Source: Zygaena filipendulae
Taxonomy: Eukaryota; Arthropoda; Insecta; Lepidoptera; Zygaenidae
Reading direction: 5' to 3'
Length of the DNA stretch: 64,000 nt
Assembly (NCBI GenBank): GCA_907165275.2
Contig: OU015653.1
Span: 10,074,001-10,138,000, forward strand
Part shown: one piece after another, positions 1 to 8,837 of the stretch
Numbering within the stretch: position 1 is the stretch's first letter
Layout of the letters: the number at the start of each line of letters is the position of its first letter
Program-made: the position numbers and the translations under genes
The notes under the pieces: model-generated
Seen by the model: only the letters and a program-made list of their open reading frames with translations
What the model was told of the DNA's origin: nothing
Databases searched by the model: none

Positions 1-1692
1 GTCTTTCAAATATTTCTTTTAATTTATTATTGTGATCTTCTAATGAATTACCATAAACAACTATGTCATCTAAATAAACAAAACACTTTAAACCTTGTAA
101 ACCTACTAAAACATTATTCATTAACCTTTGAAAGGTACTTGGAGCATTCTTAAGACCGAATGGCATTCGCGTAAATTCGTAGTGACCTAACGGTACACTA
201 AACGCTGTTTTAGCTTGATCTCTCGGGTGCATTTTAATTTGATGAAATCCAGATGCTAGATCTAATGTAGTAAAATATTTACTATGTCCTAACTGATCTA
301 AAATATCATTTATTTGGGGCAAGGGATAAACATCTCCTATACTGTTGTCATTTAATTTTCTAAAATCTATCACGAGTCTCCATTTCTTTTTACCAGACGC
401 ATCTTCTTTTTTGGGGACAATCCATACTGGTGAGTTCCAGGGACTATTGGAAGGTTTAATAATGTTATCTTTTAATAATTTATTTACTTGGTCATGAACT
501 TCTTCTTTTAGAGCTTCTGGGTATCTATACGATTTAGTGTTAATTGGACGTTCATTTTCAAGGGGTATCTCGTGCATGACAATATCTGTGGCGGTTAGAC
601 TATCGCCTTCTAAATGGAAAATATGATTATATTCTTTACATAATTTTACTAATGATTCTTTTTCTTCTTTGTTTAAATGGTCAATTCTCAATGTTTGTTC
701 TATTTTGTCTAAACGACTACTATCGTAATTACAATTATTATTTTGTTTATCAACTTTCATTATTCTACTGTCGCTTTGGTCTTTGTTAGTTATAGACTCT
801 AAATGGACCTTAATTTTGTTTATTTTTATCATCTCATCAGTGGTGTTTAAACAAGCTGTTAACGCATAACTATTATTTACCTTGACAATGCTGGGACATA
901 GATAACAACCTTTTGTTATCTCTATTTTCTCGGGAATTATTCCTTCATTTAAATCTTTATTTATTATATTAACTGATATTATTTTTTCACATCTTGGCTC
1001 AATATAAATAAACTCATTTTCAATATTATTATTCTCACACATATTTTTCATTATATTATTTTCATTTATTTTTTCAATTTCAGTATTCTCACTATTATTT
1101 CCATTTCTCATACTTCTGGGGTTATTTATTATGCTTTCAGTTTTCATATTATCGAATAAAATATCATCACAATATATCGCCTCATTATTATTACATTCTA
1201 AACTCGCAATTATATCATTATTCTTTTTTTCGTCTCTGTATATCATTTTTATAAGGGTACCTAATAATTCAATTTCTCCCTTTTGGAGATTAATAATAGC
1301 GTTCATCGTTTGGAGAAAGTCGCTACCAATTACTCCGTCGCTTTCGATAGGAAAGTTATCAGGTACTATCGAGACAGTATGAATAACCGTATTTGTTCCT
1401 ATTTGAAATGAAACGCAAGTATACCCCGTTGTCTCCGTTGGCGACGCATCTTTATCTATTCCTCGTAATTTAAAAATCTTATCTTTATACACTAATGAGT
1501 TTTCGTTTAACGCGCTTTCTTTAATTAATGTTATTTCTGCTCCTGTATCTATTAAAAATGTGCTTATGTTATCGTTAAATTGTTTGGACATTAATTCAAC
1601 ATAAAGAGATATTTTTGTGTTTACTATCATAATTCGGCCTCCATCACAAAAGTCCTTGGGGCGGCCTACTTCCTTGGACTGTTGGGGTTTAA
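1..1692 (-). CDS. Retrotransposon pol (protease and reverse transcriptase), partial
   Basis: The frame is open from the end of gag to the window edge. The aspartic protease active site reads LIDTGAE, about 28 residues after the first in-frame ATG (1628-1630). A Thr/Asn-rich linker follows. The RT then shows LDLASGFHQI, a typical MPFGLKNAPSTFQ block and the catalytic FVYLDDIVVYG. It copies element RNA into DNA in the cytoplasm. The frame is -1 relative to gag and stays open through the gag stop, so expression by ribosomal frameshifting is more likely than separate initiation at 1630. RNase H and integrase would lie beyond base 1. No stop or frameshift was seen in the visible part. Confidence 0.88.
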
Positions 1693-2646
1693 ATTACCGC
1701 TCATATTTTCTCTATTATTATGTGAGTTTGCATAATTATTTGGATTATTCTGCGAAGGTGAATTCGTATTATTATTATACATTCTATTATGAGTAAATCT
1801 ATTATTGCTGTTAGGGAATCGACTTCTATAATTATTATTGTTAGGTCTATAATTGCTTGCTGATGGACCATTATAATGATTAAATTGATTACTACGGCAA
1901 TCTCGGCTATAATGTCCTTTTTTGTTACATTTAAAACATGTAATAACGTTATTATTAGGTTGAATAACTCGAATATTTGGGTTAAATCTGCACTGAAAGG
2001 CTAAATGTCCTATTTTATTACAATTAGTACATCTTTTAACGTGGGGAAAATGTCTTTGATTCATTTCCGCTCTAGACATTATTTCTTGTTCTTCAGAAAT
2101 GGCGATTGATATAGCTTCCTCGAATGTGTTCGGTTTTTGGGACTTTAATAAAATGTGTAATTGTGGTATAAGACCACTAATAAAAATATTTAATGATTGG
2201 CTTTTTAAGAGATCTATATTGGCTTCGCGAGCCTCTTTACTGAGTTTGGGGTCTAACGATTTAATTAATTTAATATAGCAATTTTCGACTCTGTTTGAAT
2301 AGTTTAAGACGGACTCGTTATGTCCTTGTCTACACGAATTTAGTTCCATCTGCCATTGTGCAAATGTTCTTTTTTCTGAATAATTTTCTAAAAGGTGAAT
2401 TTTTAATTCCTCCCAATTATTAAACGACCTATTTAACAAAGTTGACCTAATGTTTCCTTCTATTTTAGATAATACTACAGATACGAAAGCTGAACTAAAA
2501 ATTGGATTTATTAATGCGCTTGCGTTGTTACAATTATCGATGAAAACATGAAGATTGGATTTATTTCCGTCATATTTATTTAGCATACGCTCGGCGAGAT
2601 TAATATCAATGAATGCATTTGGGGGTTTCGTTTCGTCTAAAGGCAT
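1666..2646 (-). CDS. Retrotransposon gag polyprotein with two CCHC zinc knuckles
   Basis: A 326-residue ORF encodes the structural protein that packages element RNA. The N-terminal 190 residues are helical and capsid-like, with AQWQMELNSCRQ in the middle. Two zinc knuckles follow: C206-C209-H214-C219 and C237-C240-H245-C250. The C-terminal 75 residues are a low-complexity Asn/Arg/Ser tail of the kind that binds nucleic acid. The start follows an AT-rich leader and has no competing upstream in-frame ATG. The ORF ends at the TAG at 1666-1668. The last codons contain the frameshift heptamer described separately. Confidence 0.88.
   Translation of the reverse strand: MPLDETKPPNAFIDINLAERMLNKYDGNKSNLHVFIDNCNNASALINPIFSSAFVSVVLSKIEGNIRSTLLNRSFNNWEELKIHLLENYSEKRTFAQWQMELNSCRQGHNESVLNYSNRVENCYIKLIKSLDPKLSKEAREANIDLLKSQSLNIFISGLIPQLHILLKSQKPNTFEEAISIAISEEQEIMSRAEMNQRHFPHVKRCTNCNKIGHLAFQCRFNPNIRVIQPNNNVITCFKCNKKGHYSRDCRSNQFNHYNGPSASNYRPNNNNYRSRFPNSNNRFTHNRMYNNNTNSPSQNNPNNYANSHNNRENMSGNLNPNSPRK
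1687..1693 (-). other. -1 ribosomal frameshift heptamer T TTA AAC
   Basis: On the minus strand the gag codons AAT TTA AAC contain the heptamer TTTAAAC in the phase X XXY YYZ, 18 bases before the gag stop. Slipping back one base enters the frame that runs without a stop into the protease. This is the canonical heptamer and phase for gag-pol -1 frameshifting. A downstream stimulatory structure was not tested. Confidence 0.8.
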
Positions 2647-3071
2647 CTTAATATAATATATTTTGTCTTTTTCTAAATTATTATACCTATACGTAGAGTA
2701 AAAAAAATAATCACTTATTCACTTTATGAAGTATTCACTTACGTGGACTTTCTTTGGGGTATTCTTATAACACACAGTTGGCTGCTGGGGAGAAGGGGAC
2801 GTTTTTCTGGTTGAGTTCCTTGAAGACCTGCCGGTGGTGCCTCGAAAGACACGATGATCTGCTGCTACTCTGATGTCTGCTGCTGTCTTTTTGCCTCTGC
2901 TTGGCTGCACTCTTCAGCACTTCTTTGTTAATACGTTGATCAGTTGTTTTGATATGTCTCGAGAGACGACTTACGAATAAGTTTTTTATCGAAATTTCTG
3001 AATTCTCGTACTAAGGCTATCACGCTGACGCGCTCGTTTGCCTTTTGTCTTGTGGATGATTTCAATCCACC
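2647..3071 (-). other. Retrotransposon 5' leader
   Basis: About 425 bases lie between the primer site and gag. Two short ORFs here (63 and 71 codons, minus strand) resemble no protein I recognise and are probably incidental. The GTAAGT donor near 2739-2744 is the only signal of note. Confidence 0.6.
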
Positions 3072-3090
3072 AATCCCACTTCTGACACCA
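3072..3090 (-). other. tRNA-Leu primer binding site
   Basis: The minus strand reads TGGTGTCAGAAGTGGGATT directly next to the LTR, with a 3-base spacer. It is the complement of a leucine tRNA 3' end (..AATCCCACTTCTGACA plus CCA), as in insect tRNA-Leu genes that start GTCAGGATGGCC. It primes minus-strand DNA synthesis. Confidence 0.85.
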
Positions 3091-3093
3091 ATT

Positions 3094-3517
3094 TGTTGTG
3101 TGCCGACGTGCCGGTAGTCAGAGAGGAGTGAAGACACAATTGATACAACAGACACAGGATTTTATATAGAGTTTATATTATGAACCAGATACTAGGTTAT
3201 AATAACTACAATATAAAATATAGAATAACTTACGCGAGATCAACTTTATACGCGGGGGGTGTCACTATGACTCGTGTTGCGTGGTTGAAGGTGGGTAACT
3301 AACTGACTACTCCAAACTTCCCTCGCACTAAGCACGACTCTCAAAATAATGAACTACACATTTACAAAAAGGTCTTATAACAAAGGTACTGGAACGTTAC
3401 ATAAAAACAATAGAAACAAAACATCTTTCACTCCAAGGAGCGGTACAGCAAAGGGTGCTGCGTGCAGATGTTACTAACGATAGGTAATTAACTAGCTATT
3501 GCTGTTTGTGCTACACA
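3094..3517 (-). repeat. 5' long terminal repeat (about 424 bp)
   Basis: The plus strand starts TGTTGTGTGCC beside the primer site and ends GTGCTACACA, so on the element strand it is TG...CA: TGTGTAGCAC ... GGCACACAACA. A TATATAAA motif lies near 3158-3168 on the minus strand. The outer boundary is inferred from the TG/CA ends, because the second LTR and the target-site duplication are outside the window. Confidence 0.7.
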
Positions 3518-4541
3518 ATGAACCTTAATAAACCTTTGTCTCATCTAGGTCCTAAAACTGATAAAACCTTTTCTAAAAAAAATACAAGATTCATACTGTA
3601 AAACCAATAACACAAAGTGAATGAAAACAATGAGAAGAAACTTAGATAATAGCTTAATGTTACCGAACGTGGGAACAATGACGCTTTACAGAATTGAAAA
3701 AGAAATATTTAAAGAAATGTTTACTAATAAAATTTAACATGGCAACAGACCCCACAGTACATTACACTCCAGATGGTTGCGTGGTCGACGCCAAAGCGTC
3801 GCCCAGCATCCCGGGTACTCGCGCGCGGCTGCGCACGAAAGTAGTCAAGGACTGCATCTTGGACATTAACAGGGAGCCCAGATTGACCTCTACCTACTGT
3901 GTGACGAGGTGTAGCGAATGTTCCCCATTCCCTGAGATTAAAAACAACAGTCCTTATGGTGTAGCGAGTTACACTTGCACGAGTGGGAAACGTCGCACTC
4001 CACTCGGCCACACTATTCTCTTCATCTTCGCCATTACGAAAGTAAATACTTATTAAATCGTAAATTTCACTGTTGGTTAATCCTGCGAATGACCGAGCCA
4101 TTTTAGCGCAGAAAAAACGCACGCGCAATAACCGCGACTGTGGGAGGCAGACTGGCTGGCGCCTGGCGCTGGCCGCAGGCGCTAGCGCCGGCGTCCGGGG
4201 GTGGCAACGGCGGGCGGGGGTGGCACGTCGCCGCGCCCCCCGGCCCCCGCCGCCCGGCCGCCCCGCCGCATTCGCCCGCGTTCCCACCGAGGCGGGGTGT
4301 ATGTAGGTACTATGTACGTAGGTACCATTGCATGCCATATGATGCGCGCCGCGCGCGCGGTCAACGACCGGTAGCGTACGTAAATCGTAGGCCCGCCCGC
4401 TTGTATAAACAAAATAAATAATTTTTTCGGATTTTCCTTGAAAAAATAATTATTTTTTTTTATATTTTTTTTGACATCAGTATCGTTAGTACAACCACCT
4501 CTGTGACTGGCGTTGTTGACCAAAACAACACTCTGTATATA
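3518..4541 (-). mobile_element. Truncated DNA transposon with HTH ORF in GC-rich DNA
   Basis: The coding remnant (3724-4101) is preceded on its 5' side by strongly GC-rich DNA (4130-4400). An end-like sequence follows: on the minus strand near 4541 it reads TATACAGAGTGTTG, resembling the TACAGGGTGTT ends of many arthropod DNA elements. The 3' part and any DDE catalytic domain are missing; the gypsy LTR starts at 3517. The left boundary is uncertain. Confidence 0.45.
3724..4101 (-). pseudogene. Transposase-like helix-turn-helix N-terminus, truncated
   Basis: I chose the start at MARSFAGLTNSEIYD (ATG at 4099-4101), because the 79 codons further upstream are a GC-rich Pro/Ala/Arg stretch typical of non-coding DNA. 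The 125 residues look like the N-terminal DNA-binding part of mariner-like insect transposon proteins (DUF4817 type). The first helical block is followed by REWGTFATPRHTVGRG and a second helix-turn-helix ending STRDAGRRFGVDHATIW. The family continues into a catalytic domain. Here the reading changes abruptly to a short Cys-rich tail and stops, so this is a broken copy. The family call is from recalled pattern. Confidence 0.55.
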
Positions 4542-5194
4542 ATTTTTTTTACAACTTTTTATTTCTTATATTTTTTTATCAATAAAAATAGAGGTATAAA
4601 AATATAGGGCCTGAACTAAAGCAATCTAGCCAATCATGTTTATTTGTTGATCTAACGGCTTAGCGACATCTAGTTTTCATATTATCAGTGTTTACCATAA
4701 ATAAACATAATAGGTATATGTGATAGGAGTTAGGACGCGACTGTGGTTACGTTGTCTTGCTTAGAACTTTTGGCGGGATTTGAGCAGAAATGGACGTTAA
4801 TTAAATTTTTGTTTTACTTACTTTATGGTTACTAATATTGTGTGAGTGTGGTGAAATTTACATAATAGTGATTCATTAGTGCTGAACAGTGAGCCGAAAC
4901 AGTGAAATAGGTAAGATAAAATGGGGCGTTCGTCGGGAGTTTGTCGTTTTAAGCATTTTCCCACAGAGGTTTACTACGATCGATATTTTAACTACGATAT
5001 TTTTAGCCGTAATTTCGAAAAATTTAGAGTTTCATAATAAGCATTTTGATAAAAAAAAATCAAGAGACATTTTTGATTTTGATTAAATTGTTTTTTTTTT
5101 TTAGACCAATAATTTCACCTTAATGATTTCAAAACTAGGCAAAAATCTTGGCGCTGTTATTTACTTTTTTTTTTAATAATATTATTGTATTTAG
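4542..5194. other. Non-coding AT-rich stretch
   Basis: No convincing coding region. A GAAATAG|GTAAGA donor-like site at about 4904-4913 follows a few hundred bases of moderately complex sequence. It could end an untranslated exon, but no partner exon was found. Confidence 0.4.
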
Positions 5195-5350
5195 GGGGAT
5201 TTAGTGGTTTTTGACTTAACATTTAGGGGTAAATATTTTTGAGGGTTGGCATCACTGCTTGCAGGACCTAGAGGCGAGTGCCTACTTTTTCCTTCTGAAA
5301 TATTGTTTCGGGCCAAACTGTATTTACCCCCCTAAACCTTCACTAAATGA
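5195..5350. repeat. Small inverted-repeat element
   Basis: Left arm pieces GGATTTAGTG and TTAGGGGTAAATA are mirrored at the right by TATTTACCCCCCTAAA and CACTAAAT. It is an imperfect foldback of about 155 bp around a unique centre, MITE-like, with no coding capacity. Confidence 0.45.
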
Positions 5351-5386
5351 GACAATTTTGGTGTCATTCGATTCAGTACACTTTAA

Positions 5387-5545
5387 TCTAGGGCTGTACG
5401 TTTTCTAATTTAGTAATTCGGTTTAGTTTAACTTTAATAAATTAAAGCGCTCGAGGAAGATTTTTTGTAAAAAATATGGATATTGAGATGCTAATAACTT
5501 TTGTTATAAGCAATATTTCTTTAAAATCAAAACGTACAGCCCTAG
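5387..5545. repeat. MITE with 16-17 bp terminal inverted repeats
   Basis: CTAGGGCTGTACGTTTT at the left end is the exact complement of AAAACGTACAGCCCTAG at the right end. The interior is about 125 bp, AT-rich and non-coding. Likely a miniature DNA transposon. Confidence 0.6.
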
Positions 5546-6122
5546 TTATCCAATACATCAATAACATGTAAAAAAATCATCAAAATCGGTCTATGTTTAA
5601 AGGGAGATAAACAGTTTGGCTTTTGCCTTTTTGTATGAAAATTTGCAGACTTACAATCGTCTTAAACGCTGCGCCCGAGTGTTCGGCATCTTTCGCGCGA
5701 CTTCGGCGGCGTTTCGGGACATGCAGGGCGAGCGGCGACGAGACAGCTCGGTCGATCTGGAAGCGGCGAAGCGGAGGGAGAGTGCTTTTAGATACTGTGA
5801 AGGGTGAATGTGTCTGTTTTCCTGAATATTTTGGTGAGCGTTTTGATTTACATTAGCTACACTCTATTGAATTTCATATCGTTGATGTAATTTGTGTTTT
5901 TAACTAGCGGTATAAAAACTATAAGAAAGAACACGGCCGCTGGGCCAGCTCAGACGTTTTATACTCAGCACCGTACTAGTTTAAGCTCAGTGGTCACAGT
6001 TTAGTTGTGTGGTAAGGGGTCGCAGTAAGGGGTGGTTGGAGGCGACTATCAGAACCTCAGATGAGACGAGTTGGTGCCGTAAACCTCGTCTCACAGTCTC
6101 AGTTTAGTGTATGTGACCAGCC
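5546..6122 (+). other. Non-coding stretch with CpG-rich patch and TATA-like box
   Basis: A CpG-rich patch at 5660-5790 has short overlapping ORFs without recognisable domains. GCGGTATAAAAAC at about 5908-5920, followed by CTCAGAC, looks like a TATA box plus initiator. TGGTGCCG near 6072 resembles an LTR-element primer site, so this could be an LTR or leader remnant. No protein supports that. Confidence 0.3.
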
Positions 6123-6339
6123 GCCCGAGCACCTCAGGGGTGCTCGTATTTAGACCCGCCCGAGCACCTGAGGGTGCTCGTATTTAGACCCGCCCGAGCA
6201 CCTGAGGAGTGCTCGTATTTAGACCGCCCGAGTACCTGAGGGGTGCTCGTATTTAGACTCGCCCGAGCACCTGAGGGGTGTTCTTCTTTAGACTTTAGCC
6301 ATGTTCGCCCGAGCACCTGAGGGGTGCTCGTAGTCAGAC
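6123..6339. repeat. Minisatellite of about 36 bp, six units, hairpin-forming
   Basis: Six head-to-tail units begin GCCCGAGCACC and continue with TGAGGGGTGCTCGTATTTAGAC. Spacing varies by a few bases, and the fifth interval is longer. Each unit contains GAGCACC-TGAGG-GGTGCTC, a 7-bp stem with a 5-base loop. The minus-strand ORF here is a by-product of the repetition. Confidence 0.8.
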
Positions 6340-6527
6340 TTTCCTCATGCTTTATAGTTTAATAGTTCAGCAGTGAACTCAGGCTAACCCACAATGAGAT
6401 ACCTATAGAATCGCTCTTTGCGACAGCACCACCCACTCTGTAGTTATTCTTATTCTTATTTATAGTTACAGAAGAAATTGCTTTTTAGCAATAAGGCCGC
6501 CCTTTGTTGCCTGTTTTAGTTATTTTT

Positions 6528-6697
6528 AACCGACTTCTAAAAAGGAAGAGGTTCTATGTTCGATTGTAAATTGTAAAAAAATCGAAAAGTGGTAGCACAA
6601 ACCAATAGTATTATGTACGTGTATTTTTGTCTGTTGGATTAAATCGGTATTTTATTTTTAGCTTTTTAGTTTTGTGTTTTTGGGAGTCGGTTTTATG
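6528..6697. repeat. AACCGACTTC-type inverted-repeat element
   Basis: It starts TAACCGACTTCTAAAAAGG and ends TTTGGGAGTCGGTTTT, so the ends are imperfect inverted repeats. Wording like AACCGACTTC...GGAGGTTCTA is widespread in lepidopteran genomes. A fragment of the same kind (GGAGGTTCTATATTCGAC) recurs at about 25196. Confidence 0.5.
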
Positions 6698-6802
6698 AAG
6701 AAATGGAATCAAAGTAGGCCTCTATACTTTGCCTCTATAAGACTTTTATACGCCTTGTTTAGGTACATGCCGTAAGAGGACAGGAAATTTCCTCGACGTA
6801 GA

Positions 6803-7557
6803 TATCTACTTAGGTCTCAGACGAAATAAAAACTCAAGACGGAGCGCTGTCAACAAGCGCTGTGAAGCCGGTTTTGTAAACATGTGGTCATTTAATGAGT
6901 GTTGCCGTGCAGTGAAAACTTATTACCCAAAATTGTTAAGTTCTAGAAAGATGAATGGATAAATAAATAGATAAGTTAGTATTTTTTTAAGTTGTATACC
7001 TCGGTTGTATATTCTAGAACCTTAAAAATATAGGTTTCGAAGTTATGATAAAAGATGGAAAATAAAAATTAACGCCTATTTACACTTACATTAATATTAT
7101 GAATATTAAAAGTTAAAATCGAAATAGGTAAATGAACGTGTTACATTACGTTCCACGTCGCATTAACTTACCCAAAAAACGGAGACTATTATGACGCTCA
7201 CTAGTAGCAACACTAGAAGAATTTGTGGAGGTTTTGTGTTCCAAGTTGTCATAAATTAATAAAATTGATATTTTATTCAAAATGTGGTTCTATCCTGCTT
7301 TTTATTTTTATAAGATTGATTTTTACACCCTCTCACTACAAAATTCGGTATTTTTTCTTTAAAAAATAGGAAATATTACAGCATGACACTCCGCGCGCCG
7401 GAATAGCTCGACTGACAAGGTAAGGCGTAGTTTCGTTATAATTATGTGTGTCCGTGTAACTGTGCATGTTCACGCCGAGGCATAGTTTTATCGGCTTCAC
7501 TTCTTTGTTCACAGCGCTCCGTCTTGACTTTTTATTTTGTCTGAGACTTAGGTACCT
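6803..7557. repeat. Long inverted repeat, possible DNA transposon remnant
   Basis: The left arm (6803-6878: TCAGACGAAATAAAAACTCA, then AGACGGAGCGCTGT) is complementary with few mismatches to the right arm (7486-7557). The arms are about 70 bp, separated by about 600 bp of AT-rich non-coding DNA. No transposase is seen, so a nonautonomous element is likely. Confidence 0.5.
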
Positions 7558-7784
7558 TTATTACCTAATCACGTTTTTATGTATAGGTATGCAATTTAAT
7601 ACATAGAATCTCATTGTAGGAATGTTTATGACAATGAAGTGTCAAGTTATCATTTATAAGGACGAATATTGCTTTATTAAACAAACGTATTTATTTTACA
7701 ACATCTTAATATATATAAAATTAACGCAGGTAAAACTCATTATGCTTGAGTTGCATAAATCTTATCTTATCTTAATAATCTTAA

Positions 7785-8538
7785 TCTTAATATATATAAA
7801 TCACGTGTCACGTTGTTTGTCCGCGATGGACTCCGAAACTACTGAACGGATTTTGATAAAATTTTGTAACCATTTATAATATGGGCCAACTTAAAAGATA
7901 GGATAGTTTTTATCCCGCAATTCCCGCGGGAACTCCAGAACTCAGGGGTACAAAGAAGGACGTAGAGTAATTTTCCCGGAATTCCCGCGGGAACTCCGAA
8001 ATTACCGCGGATGAAATCGCGGGGGACAGCTAGTCTAATATAAATCACGTGTCACGTTGTTTGTCCGCGATGGACTCCGAAACTGCTGAACGGATTTTGA
8101 TAATATTTTGTAACCATTCATATAATATGGTCCAACTTAAAAGATAGGATAGTTTTTATCCCGGAATTCTCGCGGGAACTCCGGAATTAATGCGGGGAAC
8201 TGCTTATCACCGTAAACTACACCACTTTTTTCCCGGAATTCCCGCGGGAACTCCGAAATTACCGCGGATGAAATAGCGGGGGACAGTTAGTCTAATATAT
8301 ATAAATCACGTGTCACGTTGTTTGTCCGCGATGGATTCCGAGACTACTGGACGGATTTTGATAAAATTTTGTAACCATTCATAAAATGGTCCAAATTAAA
8401 ATATAGGATAGTTCTTATCCCGGAATTCCCTCGGGAACTCTAGAACTCAGGGGTACAAAGAAGGACGTAGAGTACTTTTTCCCGGAATTCCCGCGGGAAC
8501 TCCGAAATTAGCGCGGATGAAATCGCGGGGGACAGCTA
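7785..8538 (+). mobile_element. Three head-to-tail Helitron-like units
   Basis: The units are 7785-8033, 8034-8290 and 8291-8538. Each begins TCTAATATA(TATA)AATCACG or a close variant and ends GGGGACAGCTAG or a close variant. Each carries CGGAATTCCCGCGGGAACTC and GATGGACTCCGAAACTACTG blocks. The junctions read CTAG|TC with no intervening base, and the 5' flank is A. The TC start, CTAG end and A^T target are the Helitron hallmarks. The units are nonautonomous, with no Rep/helicase. The same unit forms a dimer at 36633-37087. Confidence 0.75.
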
Positions 8539-8837
8539 TATTGTATAAAATTAATGTGTCATTATACCACTTTTTACAAGTACCTACACCGACATACATT
8601 CAAGTCACGCCATGCGTAAGTGCTGGGTGAGGCAGCGATTTGAGACTTGAGTCATTGTTTTTTGCTCTATCCATATCCATACCTTATCTTATGTTATTAT
8701 GTTGTCGTAGGTAACGATTAAAATATTATTATATTTAATAATTTCACTAGTAGATACACTTTGTCTAGTGATATTTCTACGTAAACTTCGTTGTAGGTAA
8801 TTGGGTACTTACAATCAATGGAAATATGTATAAGTAA
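8539..8837. other. Unannotated AT-rich spacer
   Basis: I see no gene, repeat unit or clear element end between the Helitron-like array and the LINE remnant. Confidence 0.5.

Larger units (their letters stand above)
1..3517 (-). mobile_element. Ty3/gypsy-type LTR retrotransposon, 5' part
   Basis: Reading leftward on the minus strand, the order is 5' LTR (3517-3094), primer binding site (3090-3072), untranslated leader, gag (2646-1666) and pol from the protease through the reverse transcriptase, which runs off the window at base 1. RNase H, integrase, any env and the 3' LTR are outside. The gag and pol frames look intact, so this copy may be young. A GTAAGT donor on the minus strand near 2739-2744, about 95 bases before the gag start, could serve a spliced subgenomic RNA, but that is inference. 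RT wording such as LDLASGFHQI and YLDD places it in Ty3/gypsy; the exact lineage is not decided. Confidence 0.9.

Noticed and set aside
3724..4338. 204-residue version of the HTH ORF
   Set aside because: The first 79 codons are GC-rich low-complexity DNA; the conserved part starts at MARSF (4101).
6123..6339. CRISPR-like array of palindromic repeats
   Set aside because: The units are contiguous with no unique spacers and the genome is clearly eukaryotic; it is a minisatellite.
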